A DNA stretch of 64,000 nucleotides from the NCBI GenBank assembly GCA_027475525.1, contig JAMWFC010000055.1:1592212-1656211 (forward strand). The letters are read 5' to 3'. This document shows, one piece after another, positions 22,559 to 32,709 of this stretch. Origin of the DNA: Macrolepiota albuminosa (taxonomy: Eukaryota > Basidiomycota > Agaricomycetes > Agaricales > Agaricaceae). Under the pieces are notes generated by a model. That model was not told where the DNA came from and did not search any database. It saw only the letters and a program-made list of their open reading frames with translations. The translations under genes and the position numbers were made by a program. Positions within the stretch are counted from its first letter, which is position 1. Every line of letters starts with the position of its first letter.

Positions 22559-23109
22559 ATGAACTCGGCTTCTGAGAGCTTTCCTCCGTCAACAAATACT
22601 CCACAGGCATAATTTATTTCGGAGCGGGTGCACACGAGACGGAGTATGCGGGAAATATCACCTGTAACTGAGAATATGTGAGATAGTCAAAAAAAACCTT
22701 GTCTTCCGTTCGGCGAAGAGTGCATGTGAAGTATCAGCTATCTCGTCACTTGAGGCAACTAATGGGGTCTTCGGAATTACCATTCCAGTCGATTAAGACC
22801 ATGACCATTGAAAAACGTCTACGAAGAACGGATTCCTTGTTTGGCTACACGTGCGAGAGTGAGCAGTGTTTCGTAGAGACTCTCCTGAGAAGTAAGCATC
22901 TGGCTCACCGACTTACAAAGAAGCTTTGGCTTTGAAGTCGTTCCAACAACTGCTTACGCGGGCTGTATGGCTATCCAAGAAGGAAAGAGACGTTGATGCC
23001 AAGAAGGATCGTTCTTGAAGATTGGAGCACAGGGACTGTTACAACAGAGGAAACGGGTGTTCTGGAGATGTCAAATCGCATGGAAGACGGGATAGTATTG
23101 TTTCAACAA

Positions 23110-23800
23110 TTAAACATCAAAGACTCGACAAAACATGTTTATTTCTCCCACAGACCGTACCTGCGGGAACGGCAAATGACCACGACCTAAAAGAAAGAAA
23201 TCAGCGGCAGGCCAAAAAAAGTGAAAATGACGAGATTCCATAACTTTATCTCTCCAATCTCGATTGACATCTTCTCCAGGATATTCGACTCGACCCTTTT
23301 GCTCCCAGTCAGATCCTCCTCGCTCGCATTCCTGACTGCTCGCCAAATCGTCGGCTTCTTTCCCTAAGAGGGCCCATTCATGACGTGTTTTGTAGACCGA
23401 AAAATCGTCTGAGGCCTCGTTCTAAACGTAGATAACAGAGGACACGACTATATACGGATCACATGGATCGTTTTAGCATTTGGTAGATAGATATGTATAT
23501 GATGACTTACTAACGTGTCATCAGCACTAGTACCAAAAACAGATACACAGTGATGTAGAATCGTGCCAAGAGTGCTAGAGTATAGTTGGACTAAATTGTG
23601 AAATGGATCGCTTACTTGTTCTCAGCGATGCACGCCGACTCTCCTTCGTCAATTTCAGCATCAATCTCTGCTCCCAGGAAAGATCTGGCTTCCTTCCTAT
23701 TCGAGTGGCCCACTCAAGTAGTCCTCCAGTCCCAGGTCTCGTGCAACTGTCTCTCTCCACCAGTCCTATCATCCAGACCCATACTAGGCCATCATCCCGC
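23110..23800 (-). CDS. Candidate multi-exon gene, unrecognised product
   Basis: Three minus-strand blocks can be joined by plausible GT-AG introns: one encoding LLEWATRIGRKPDLSWEQRL (about 23.77-23.62 kb), a short block TLGTILHHCVSVFGTSADDT (about 23.58-23.51 kb), and one starting NEASDDFSVYKTRHEWALL and running through VEYPGEDVNRDW (about 23.43-23.11 kb). Acceptors ctag and tttag and donors gtaagc and gtaagt are present. I recognise no domain. The start is unclear (an ATG exists at 23772) and the gene may extend further or be a pseudogene. Confidence 0.35.
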
Positions 23801-24743
23801 CTCTTTTATGCCTTATCCTGATATCACGCTTGGACGTCTCCAATCTGCAACACAAATGCGACATATATTCTAGCACACGAGTTCACCCTGAGGATCTGAC
23901 GAGACCTACAACGTGCATACGACGAATACGTCGAACACATTTGAAGTTCAAAGTTGTTCGGCGTTCTGCTTTCCCTGTCACCATTGTACGATACGACCTA
24001 TGTAATGATGAGGGCATTGAATTCGTGCTTCGCTGAAGAAACGAGGGCTAAATCGTTGCCCTACCATAGACCAACATCCCTGCGGATCATGGACGGTGAG
24101 GTTTCCCTGAAAACAAGTGGCTGTTCAACTAAGCTCGGTGCATCTAGAACGACTCGACTGCAACATGTATCTTGGGCTAGGTCCCATCGATTCCAGGACG
24201 CCAGTTTATAAAGATCATTTTATAACATCCATTTGGAATGTGAAAGTCGAAGGAAAGAGGTCGGGTCCTCTGGACAGGCAATTAGATAGGATTGAAGACG
24301 ACGATTGAAGACGACGATTGAAGACGACGGAGGTACAAAGTCTCGTCATTATCGCTTATTGACCGGCTGCTGATCCTTTTCTCCTCACGTATGTCGATAT
24401 CCTACATGAAGGACGAAATGACCTCGTCGTTCTGGCCTGGCTCCAATCGACGGTCGGCTTCGTGGGATATAACGTCAAAGGCAAGGGTAGCGGGGGCGGC
24501 GTGAGGGCGTAGGAGGCCGAACAAGCTGGAGTAGCGTTTGCGCGTTCCAGGGATCATGCCTGCGCTGGTGCTGAGGCCTGCCGCACGTGATGTTGTGATG
24601 AGCGAATAACCATTGACTTCGCAAAAAAACCTTCTAAAGATACATGTTCTATTCAATAAGTACAGTAAGGTAGACAAGGCCATCCGTATATGTGGTATTA
24701 CATCGAAAACAATGACAAAACAAACAACCCATCGTTGACCAAT
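23801..24743. other. Intergenic with a 13-bp triplet repeat
   Basis: Holds gattgaagacgac three times in tandem (about 24291-24329). A minus-strand frame at 24683-24402 lies just beyond the stop of the F-box gene; its composition looks moderately coding but there is no recognisable domain, so I leave it uncalled (possible 3' UTR or unplaced exon). Confidence 0.4.
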
Positions 24744-26829
24744 TCACGCCATCGCCTGCATCCTCACTACGGGCGCAAAACTCAACACACCCTGCACCGT
24801 GGGCGGCCTCTGAATTTGCATAGCCCGCATGGTCTCATCAGCATTATCATCCCTCGTCCAATGCACCAAGAACCCCCAGATCGCGAGCAACACCAACAAC
24901 CCACAAAACATAATCATCCGCATCTCTTCGCCCGCCGACGAATGTTCCATTAAGATATCCGATACACCACGCCACCCTTTCTTCCGTCGTCCTGGAGCGC
25001 TGAGAGGCCGGAGGTCAATTGAATATCGGCGCGAGGAAGAGAAGACGCCTAAGCCCCAAGGCCAGACGAGCCGAAAGTGCTCCAAGCCGACGAGAGTGAG
25101 TGGGAGGCCGTGACGATCGTTCGTGAGCTCGAAGGAACCTGTTGAGCAGGCAGGTAGGGGAAAAGGAGGGTGCGGAAGGGAGAAAGGGAGGGATAGAGGA
25201 TATGCAGGTGGGATGAACGTAAGTTTGAATTTGGTGAGACGGGGATTAGCCTTGGCGATGCGTGCAGCTCCGGCAGAAAGAGGCTCGTCTCCTGGATATT
25301 TGACAATTGTAAGGTGAAGCGACTGGAGTTTAGGAAACCCGCGAATGGTCTTGGAAAATGTGTCCTGCAATATCGATCAAGATCGGGTATTGTTTAGAGA
25401 AAGTACCAAGGACATACCATTTGAAATGAAGGCTTGTTACCGCATGTCAAATCCAACTGGCGGAGACGAGGGCACGCGATGATGAGTGAGCGTAATAAAT
25501 TCCCACTGTCATACATTGAATGAAGAATAAAGGCTATTTTCAGCTCCGTAAGGTTTGATAGGCTTTGTAAAAGTACGGATATGGCCTGAGTAGAAACCTC
25601 GCGTGTTAGCATCGAATCACGAAATGTTACGGACTTGAGATGGGTTCGGAGATAGGGAAGAGCCTGCAGTTGCTGTAATGTGCCTGTAAAGGAAGTAATG
25701 TGGAGAGAACCAGGGTCTATGCTGCTTAGATGTTGGGGAGGAACATTGTATTTTGAGAGACTGAGTGTTTCTAGAGCTGGATGAGCTTCTAGAAATGCGA
25801 TGAAAGGCCTCTTGTCGGATGGGTCCACGGGAGAAGCTGTCCAATCAATGGAAACATCTCCAAAGACAAGTTTACGCAGCTTCGGCCATCTACCGTGGAC
25901 TACTGTGTGAATATCAGTCGGGAGTGACGACACTCCTTCGATGATGAGTTCCTCAAGGTTTGGACATCGGAGGATTAGCATGTCCCACATTTTCTTCGAT
26001 GACGCGCCGTCCTCTGGAAGTGTGAACCGTATGGGTGAGCTTGTTTGGGAGTGAGTCACAACACGTACCATCAAAAAACGTATCCATATGAGCGTCATAA
26101 AAGTCGGGCTTCAAAGTAAGCGAGAACCCGGTGAGATTGACGAAGTCAAACAGCTTAAAGACACATTCAACTCCGGGTCGAAATCAAACAAAGTTAAAGC
26201 ATAAACGCTTACATGACTATTATGTGCTGGGAGATATCTTCCAACCGAAGTCCCAATATATCGGAGTTGTGGACACCTAAGTATAATCAAGATGAAAAGA
26301 GTGCTCTGTGGTTATTGACGCCAAGTATTGCAAACACTCACCCCATCCTCAAGGCGAACCACATGTCCTCATGATACGGCTTCTCATCCGCATCCCAGAT
26401 GAACTTTGTGAGAGCTTCTAGGTGATGGGTGGCCGCAGTATCCCTCACGGCAGCTGACGCTAGCAAACTAACGGCGACACCCTGTTTGCAATCGCAGCTC
26501 GACCGAAGCTCGATGAATATCTCGCGAACGTGTCGCGCAATGGCCGGCTGGTGCGAAAGCATGGAGAGTGTCCGACTACATTGTTCGAGGTCTTTCAAGA
26601 TGACGGATTGGTAAAGAACAGAAGCGACATGGAAGTAAATGCGAGAAGACTCGATCAAAGATAAACATCAACATGAAAAACACACTTGTCTATGACTCAC
26701 AGTCAAGCAAAGACTTAAAATATCTACCTGGGACTCCAAAGCCAGTGCAATCTCGATGAGGAGGTCGCCGGGCGCTTGTGCGAGTGACTGTCGAGGGAGA
26801 GGAGGTGGGATAGAGGTAGTCCGGAACAT
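24744..26829 (-). CDS. F-box/LRR-like protein with C-terminal membrane segment
   Basis: Starts MFRTTSIPPPLPRQ at 26829. The N-terminus (GDLLIEIALALES, next exon SSRIYFHVASVLYQS) resembles the degenerate F-box of agaricomycete F-box/LRR families, which recruit substrates to SCF ubiquitin ligases. The middle holds leucine-rich-repeat-like stretches (CPNLEELIIEG, HPALETLSLSKY, LSNLTELKIAF, CPRLRQLDLTC). At least five exons; the last intron is 25365-25417. Near the C-terminus MIMFCGLLVLLAIWGFLVHW is a clear hydrophobic span followed by a ~45-residue tail, unusual for a soluble SCF adaptor; either the last exon is mis-joined or the protein is membrane-anchored. A Copia element inserted about 280 bp upstream of the start. 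Confidence 0.7.
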
Positions 26830-27107
26830 GGTAGTTCAAGACAGATGCCCTTCAGCAGAACTCTGCTTGGGCGTGGTATAACCTAGACCAAGTGGATAAC
26901 TCCTTAAGCTAAGCTCAAGAGAATTCGGAGCTAAGTAACAGAAATGACATGCCGCCGGCTTACCTCATCCGCACGCAAAAGGGGACATTAGCCACCGAAG
27001 ACACGCACTGAGCGGCGGTATGTACGACATATATGTAGGACTGGCTGGCAATGCTTCTCGTTTTCGTAAAATTTCTTTAACGCCACTGACAGGGAGTCTG
27101 GAAGATT
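26830..27107. other. Upstream region of the F-box gene
   Basis: Short intergenic sequence between the F-box start and the Copia insertion; any promoter for the minus-strand gene lies here or has been displaced by the insertion. Confidence 0.4.
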
Positions 27108-27112
27108 TTCAG
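27108..27112. repeat. Target-site duplication (left), TTCAG
   Basis: The same five bases follow the 3' LTR at 32623-32627, as expected for Ty1/Copia integration. Confidence 0.95.
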
Positions 27113-27462
27113 TGTTGGAATCCCATCAAATTCACGTATCACACCAGCCACTCCGCCACTCGTCACACACAGGGTTGTGGCCAGCTTTATCTCGGTGGCC
27201 AGCTTTATTTCGCCCTTATCTATTAAATCACAATGCTTCCTTTGTCTACAGAATACACTTATATACGACCGCTCTCAGAGATGCCCCTCAGTCACTTATA
27301 CCGGACTGAGGGGTGAGTAATTACGCATTCTGCACAACTATCATAAAACTAATTGTACCTGGTAGATTAACTTACGCTTGTCTCTAGGTACAATCCAATT
27401 ATAGTCACTTATACCGGACTGAGGGATTAACTTACGCTTGTCTCTAGGTCTGATTTCTAACA
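27113..27462 (+). repeat. 5' LTR of the Copia element
   Basis: Contains two interleaved direct repeats: gtcacttataccggactgag at 27291 and 27404, and gattaacttacgcttgtctc at 27365 and 27425. A smaller one, ccagctttat, occurs twice near 27181-27210. A ttatata motif at 27259 is a candidate promoter box. Confidence 0.97.
27259..27265 (+). promoter_or_regulatory. Candidate TATA box in the 5' LTR
   Basis: ttatata is the only TATA-like motif in the LTR and lies ~200 bp before its end, a reasonable distance for element transcription. No transcript start is known. Confidence 0.35.
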
Positions 27463-27472
27463 GGTTATGGGC
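27463..27472 (+). other. Primer-binding site, half-tRNA (initiator Met) type
   Basis: ggttatgggc starts at the base after the LTR. It is complementary to the anticodon-loop region (gcccataacc) of eukaryotic initiator tRNA-Met, the internal half-tRNA primer known for Drosophila copia, rather than to a tRNA 3' end. Confidence 0.75.
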
Positions 27473-27635
27473 ATATTGTCGACCATTCTTTGAGAACGAA
27501 TAATCGACACCAGACCTTTGATCAAGCACTCCTGTCCGGATATATCTAAACGCGTCGCGTCGCGTACCTGGACCTTTTGTCCATTGTCTCTTTGTCACTT
27601 GTTCTTTGTCTTCCCCCTAGCGATTCTGTCTCGCC

Positions 27636-30600
27636 ATGGCTCCCATATCTCCGTCTACTGTCTTGCCGTCCGATGCAACGAACCCCTCCGTCCCGGAGCG
27701 CGTAATACGCCACAGGTGGGATGGCGCAAAGTACACTCGCGCTGACGGGAACTTCTCCCAGTGGACCGAAAGGCTTCAGGATGCCCTCATCCTCAACGGG
27801 CTTTACTCTCACGCGTTCGGTGACATCGCTTTGCGCCCGGGCATCGATACCGAACCCCGTGCTTACGCCAATTGGGGACTGAATGACAGGCTTACCATCA
27901 CTTTCATCAAGTCTGCACTCGAGGATACTGAGCACCGCGACCTCGTAACTGATAAAGGGGCGGCCGCATGTTTCGAGGACCTCAAAGCACGCGCGCAGAG
28001 GGAAGGACCGATCAAACAAATCGCCCTCCTTCAGGAGGCTCTGTCCACGTATTGTTCCACTGCTGAACCACTTCCCGTCACTGCGGGACGCATCGCTGAC
28101 GTCGTCAAACGGGCCTTTGACATCGGAAAGGTCGACCAAGACTTGTTCACCTGCATTGCGCTGCTTAATAGTCTCAACGATCCGTCCTTTGAATCCCTTC
28201 AAAACTCTGTCTCGACCCTCCTCAGCAAAAGCTCTCAGACTGCGCCCTGCAATCCAACCGACATTCGCATCCTTATGGAAAACGCTCAAAATATTCTGAA
28301 TGCTAAGGCGAAGTCCAACCATGCAACAGCGTTTAGCGCGAGAGGGGGAGCCAGACCAACAGACTTACCGGGCCATAATCATGGTCCGGGAGCAACCTGT
28401 TGTGACAATTGCTTCGCGCTAAAAAGGCCATGCAAGGGACACACAAAAGCCTTCTGCGTACAGAAAGGAGGAGGGATGGCAGGCAAGTCTATTCCTGAAG
28501 CTCAGGAAGCCCAGAGGGCTTTCAGGAACAAATCGAACACGACCACAAAGGCCTCACCCAAAGGCACAGCCACCACAAATCTCGCTCCGAAAACTTTCGT
28601 AGCAGTCACAGGGCTAGATGGGAAGTTATGGTACGTGGACCCATCCCAGCTCGGTCAGCTCCCAGTCCCCTCCGATACGGCTGCCATAGCGGAAGTGGAC
28701 GTGTCCCCTTCTGAATCACCTCTCGATCACTCCACCGAGTACTGGGAACACACTGGCTTCACGGCGATAGAGGACCCCAGCGTAACCGTGGACTGGAACA
28801 CGCACACTAAAACCGTAACAGACAGCATTTTGGCCGCAAATGTATTGCCAATAGATCAGACAGGACGCGTACCTGTATCCACACTCAGCACCACTCCGTT
28901 CCTCATCGATTCCGGCGCAACCGTCCATATATCTCCATGCCGCGATGATTTCTCGACTCTACGCCCGATCCAGCCATGCAATGTCAAAGGACTCGGTGGA
29001 TCCACAGTCGCGGCAATCGGAATCGGCAACATACGCCTCCACATTGCAAAAGGTGCCGACATAGTCCTAAAGGATGCTCTTTACATTCCGAACGCGACCG
29101 TCCGCCTTGTTTCAGTCAGTTCTCTGGCCACTTGCTCAGGCCTCGACACCATCTTCGACAACTCGTCAGTTAAAATCATCAACCGATCCACTCGCGCACT
29201 CGTAGCTCGCGGGACACTCGCTCCCGACCAGCGCCTATACACACTTAATCTCAGCTCTATCTCTTTGGAACACCGCGCTTACTCGCTTCAACACACCGCT
29301 AATCTAGAGACCTGGCATCGTCGCCTCGGACATGCCAGCTATCAGATTGTCCTAGACATGGCTAAAGCTGGAATAATCCCAGGTGCGCCCTCTGTCTTAT
29401 CCTCGAAAGCACCTAAGTGTAACTCTTGTATCCTCGGAAAACAGACGAGGAACTCGGTACCAAAGGTGTGGGGAGAAGGACGAAAAGCGACGAGGAAGCT
29501 TGAGATAGTATGGGTAGACCTCGCTGGTCCACAGGCCGTTGTATCACGAAGTGGTTACAAATACGTTATGAATGTTGTCGATGATTATACTAGTGAACAT
29601 TGGTCGATATTGCTGCGGGGCAAAGCTGAAGCATTCCCTCACCTTAAAGCCTGGCAGATAGCTCGGGAAAACGAAGCACAAACTAAACTCGGCACGTACA
29701 GGACCGGTCACGACGGCGAACTTGATGGACGAGATATGCACGCGTGGCTATTGTCCCATGGCTCGGAACAGCAATATGGGGCGGCCTACACGTCAGCTCA
29801 TATTGGTCGTGTTGAGCGTCTACATCGAACCCTTATGGGGAAGGCACGTACCATGCGAATAGCTGCGGGATGCCCGCCCAATCTTTGGGATGAGTTTTAT
29901 TTGACGGCATCCCATATCCATAAACGTACACTCACTAAATCCATAAAGGGCGTTACCCCACATGAAGCCTGGACCGGTCGTCGTCCAAAGTATTCTTACA
30001 TGAAGGAAATCGGCTGTAAAGCTTTCGTCCTTATTCTCGCAGAACACAACCCGAAGATCTATGCCAGATCTGTCGAATGTGTTCTGATCGGCTATGCCAA
30101 GAATTCGAAAGCTTACCGATGCTACGACAAAGTGACTGGGAAGATATACGAAACTTTTCATGTCAGATTCTGTGAGAGTCACGAGGAGTCGTCGCAAACG
30201 CAAAACTTACCTCCAGATCCCGCCGTTACTCATCGTCTACCTGCTTTGCAGCCTCCTGACCCTCTCATCTTCGATGACGACAACCTGCCCACTTCGAATG
30301 CATCTCTGCCCGCCCCTCAAGTCGAGCCTGATGAGCCACATGTCGAGCAGCAGATTCACCAACTCCGCCGATCACAACGTGCACCGATCCCAACCGTCAG
30401 AGCAGATCCCGAAAATGCTCCACTGTCACGGACTCAGAGGGCAGTACAAGACTCGATTGCCGCAGGGGAACGTCTACGAGCACAGCGCGAGGCGTCGAGA
30501 ACCGCCGATCGAGGTACCGAGGGTCCAATCGCCGATCATGATCGTGACCTGCCTGATCTTGGGGGCGTAGCGTCACTACACGACATTGAGTATTTATTGA

Positions 30601-32237
30601 CTGCTACACATGAACTTAAAGACTACCCTCTGGTTTCCGACTTCTGCGACGAACCGCGTACGTGGGCTGAGGCGAAACGGTCAGGTGATGCTGATCAATG
30701 GGAAGCGGCGTATCGTGATGAACTTAACTCGCTCAAGGACATGGGAGTCTATCGACTCGTGCCTCGAACGGCGGTGCCAGCTGGACAGAAAGTCAGAACA
30801 GGACGCCCGGTGTTCAAGATAAAGCGTGACGAACATGGGAAGGCAGTTAGGTTTAAAGTCAGGCTGGTATTTCGAGGTCACGAACAAGTGTTTGGTCGCG
30901 ACTATACTAAGACAACCTCACCCACAGCCCGCATGGAATCCTGGCGTATCCTCCTCCACTTAGCTGCTGCGAAGGGCTGGGATGCAACCCAGATCGACGT
31001 AAAGACTGCATTCCTTTACGGAATCCTTCCGGAGGATGAGGTACAGTACATGCGACAGCCTGAGGGTTTTGAGCAAGAAGGAAAGGAAGACTGGGTCTGG
31101 ATGCTGGTAAAGGGCCTATACGGCATGAAGCAGGCCGGCAGAATCTGGAACCAAGCGGTCAATGATAACATGGCATCGTGGGGCTTCCAACGTCTTGCGT
31201 GCGAGTCTTGCATCTTTTATCGCGTCTCTGACCATGGCACTGTCATTGCAGCCCTTCACGTCGATGATTTTCTGTCCATTGCAAGTAGCAAGGACGAAAA
31301 CGAGCGTTTTAAGGACCAGATGCGTCGAGTATGGACGATCTCAGATCTTGGCATACCTCGTTTTGTAGTCGGAATCGCAGTCGAATGGGATCGTTCTAAC
31401 CAATGCGTCAAGCTCTCACAGACCGCGCTCATTGACAAGATTATTCATCAGTTCGGTCAAGCCAACGCCACGCCCTTATCCCTACCCATGGACCCTAACA
31501 CGAAATTGCGGCGCGTCGATCGGGACTCGCTGTCTCAAGAGGAACGTCATGCTCTGGAAAGGACTCCTTATCGTCAACTCGTTGGGTGCTTACTGTACGT
31601 CGCTATTTCTACTCGTCCCGACATCGCTTTCGGCGTGCAGCAGTTAACGCAGTACCTGGACTCTTACGCTACACCCCATTGGAACGCTGCTATACGCCTG
31701 GTCCGCTACCTAAAAGGCACGCGCGATCTCCGACTCCATCTTGGTGGACCATGCCCCGACATTACGCTCAGCGGGTTCACGGACTCGGACTGGGCTAGTT
31801 GCCCCGATACCCGGCGCAGCGTTGGCGGTTACGTCTGGAGTCTTGGATCGGGGGCGGTGTCCTGGGCTGTTAGAAAGCAGCGAACCGTGGCTGCTTCATC
31901 GTGCGAGGCAGAGTATATGGCTGCTTTTGAAAGCGCCCAGGAATGTATATGGCTTCGAGCCTTACTGAAGGGTATAGGTCATGACTTAACCGATCAACCG
32001 ACCCAGATGTACTGCGACAACGACTCCGCGATTGCCCTATCTGAAGATCCTCTCCTACACGCGCGCGTGAAGCACGTGGATATAAAGTATCACTTTCTTC
32101 GAGAACGAGTACAAACGCACGAGCTGACTCTCCTCCGCGTCCCTTCAAAGGAGAACACAGCAGATATATTTACGAAAGCCCTCTCCTCTCCAGCATTCTT
32201 ACACCTTCGTCCCAGGCTCGGCCTCCACCAACCGTGA
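27636..32237 (+). CDS. Copia Gag-Pol polyprotein (1533 aa)
   Basis: Single frame with no internal stop. Gag-like N-terminus (NFSQWTERLQDALILNGLY). A Cys/His cluster C256-C259-H269-C274 replaces the usual CCHC knuckle with altered spacing. Aspartic protease active site D425-S426-G427. Integrase zinc site with H561, H566, C595 and C598; catalytic D628, D693 and E727. RT with TGRPVFKIKRD and the catalytic box H-V-D-D at 1208-1211; RNase H beginning with the acidic pair D1383/D1385 and containing SSCEAEYMA and YCDNDSA, then KHVDIKYHF. The domain order PR-IN-RT-RH is diagnostic of Ty1/Copia. Gag and Pol are fused without a frameshift, so their ratio must be set another way. The ATG at 27636 lies in gccATGg context. 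Confidence 0.97.
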   Translation: MAPISPSTVLPSDATNPSVPERVIRHRWDGAKYTRADGNFSQWTERLQDALILNGLYSHAFGDIALRPGIDTEPRAYANWGLNDRLTITFIKSALEDTEHRDLVTDKGAAACFEDLKARAQREGPIKQIALLQEALSTYCSTAEPLPVTAGRIADVVKRAFDIGKVDQDLFTCIALLNSLNDPSFESLQNSVSTLLSKSSQTAPCNPTDIRILMENAQNILNAKAKSNHATAFSARGGARPTDLPGHNHGPGATCCDNCFALKRPCKGHTKAFCVQKGGGMAGKSIPEAQEAQRAFRNKSNTTTKASPKGTATTNLAPKTFVAVTGLDGKLWYVDPSQLGQLPVPSDTAAIAEVDVSPSESPLDHSTEYWEHTGFTAIEDPSVTVDWNTHTKTVTDSILAANVLPIDQTGRVPVSTLSTTPFLIDSGATVHISPCRDDFSTLRPIQPCNVKGLGGSTVAAIGIGNIRLHIAKGADIVLKDALYIPNATVRLVSVSSLATCSGLDTIFDNSSVKIINRSTRALVARGTLAPDQRLYTLNLSSISLEHRAYSLQHTANLETWHRRLGHASYQIVLDMAKAGIIPGAPSVLSSKAPKCNSCILGKQTRNSVPKVWGEGRKATRKLEIVWVDLAGPQAVVSRSGYKYVMNVVDDYTSEHWSILLRGKAEAFPHLKAWQIARENEAQTKLGTYRTGHDGELDGRDMHAWLLSHGSEQQYGAAYTSAHIGRVERLHRTLMGKARTMRIAAGCPPNLWDEFYLTASHIHKRTLTKSIKGVTPHEAWTGRRPKYSYMKEIGCKAFVLILAEHNPKIYARSVECVLIGYAKNSKAYRCYDKVTGKIYETFHVRFCESHEESSQTQNLPPDPAVTHRLPALQPPDPLIFDDDNLPTSNASLPAPQVEPDEPHVEQQIHQLRRSQRAPIPTVRADPENAPLSRTQRAVQDSIAAGERLRAQREASRTADRGTEGPIADHDRDLPDLGGVASLHDIEYLLTATHELKDYPLVSDFCDEPRTWAEAKRSGDADQWEAAYRDELNSLKDMGVYRLVPRTAVPAGQKVRTGRPVFKIKRDEHGKAVRFKVRLVFRGHEQVFGRDYTKTTSPTARMESWRILLHLAAAKGWDATQIDVKTAFLYGILPEDEVQYMRQPEGFEQEGKEDWVWMLVKGLYGMKQAGRIWNQAVNDNMASWGFQRLACESCIFYRVSDHGTVIAALHVDDFLSIASSKDENERFKDQMRRVWTISDLGIPRFVVGIAVEWDRSNQCVKLSQTALIDKIIHQFGQANATPLSLPMDPNTKLRRVDRDSLSQEERHALERTPYRQLVGCLLYVAISTRPDIAFGVQQLTQYLDSYATPHWNAAIRLVRYLKGTRDLRLHLGGPCPDITLSGFTDSDWASCPDTRRSVGGYVWSLGSGAVSWAVRKQRTVAASSCEAEYMAAFESAQECIWLRALLKGIGHDLTDQPTQMYCDNDSAIALSEDPLLHARVKHVDIKYHFLRERVQTHELTLLRVPSKENTADIFTKALSSPAFLHLRPRLGLHQP

Positions 32238-32260
32238 TTCCATGCGAGGAGGAGCGTCTG

Positions 32261-32272
32261 GGTGAGGAGGAG
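32261..32272 (+). other. Polypurine tract of the Copia element
   Basis: ggtgaggaggag ends exactly at the base before the 3' LTR; this primes plus-strand DNA synthesis in LTR elements. Confidence 0.75.
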
Positions 32273-32622
32273 TGTTGGAATCCCATCAAATTCACGTATC
32301 ACACCAGCCACTCCGCCACTCGTCACACACAGGGTTGTGGCCAGCTTTATCTCGGTGGCCAGCTTTATTTCGCCCTTATCTATTAAATCACAATGCTTCC
32401 TTTGTCTACAGAATACACTTATATACGACCGCTCTCAGAGATGCCCCTCAGTCACTTATACCGGACTGAGGGGTGAGTAATTACGCATTCTGCACAACTA
32501 TCATAAAACTAATTGTACCTGGTAGATTAACTTACGCTTGTCTCTAGGTACAATCCAATTATAGTCACTTATACCGGACTGAGGGATTAACTTACGCTTG
32601 TCTCTAGGTCTGATTTCTAACA
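32273..32622 (+). repeat. 3' LTR of the Copia element
   Basis: Identical in all 350 positions to the 5' LTR, indicating recent insertion or gene conversion. Confidence 0.97.
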
Positions 32623-32627
32623 TTCAG
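32623..32627. repeat. Target-site duplication (right), TTCAG
   Basis: Matches 27108-27112. Confidence 0.95.
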
Positions 32628-32709
32628 ATTTTCAAATGACAGCAAAACCGACGTATTGGTAGTACTTCTTCCGACATTACTCAATGTACTACACGGAAGA
32701 GTCTACATC

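Larger units (their letters stand above)
27113..32622 (+). mobile_element. Complete, young Ty1/Copia LTR retrotransposon
   Basis: 5510 bp with 350-bp LTRs (TG...CA) that I compared base by base and found identical, a perfect 5-bp target duplication, a primer-binding site directly after the 5' LTR, one uninterrupted Gag-Pol frame and a purine-rich tract directly before the 3' LTR. It inserted between the divergently placed upstream side of the F-box gene and the 3' end of the phytanoyl-CoA dioxygenase gene. CpG dinucleotides are abundant, unlike the old elements in this window, so it has not undergone comparable decay. All parts expected for autonomous transposition are present. Confidence 0.97.

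Noticed and set aside
27117..27309. 65-codon frame inside the Copia LTR, repeated at 32272
   Set aside because: Present only because the LTR is duplicated; no evidence of a coding role.
27546..28322. 258-codon minus-strand frame opposite the Copia gag region
   Set aside because: Antisense shadow of the Gag-Pol frame; no start context, domain or splice structure of its own.
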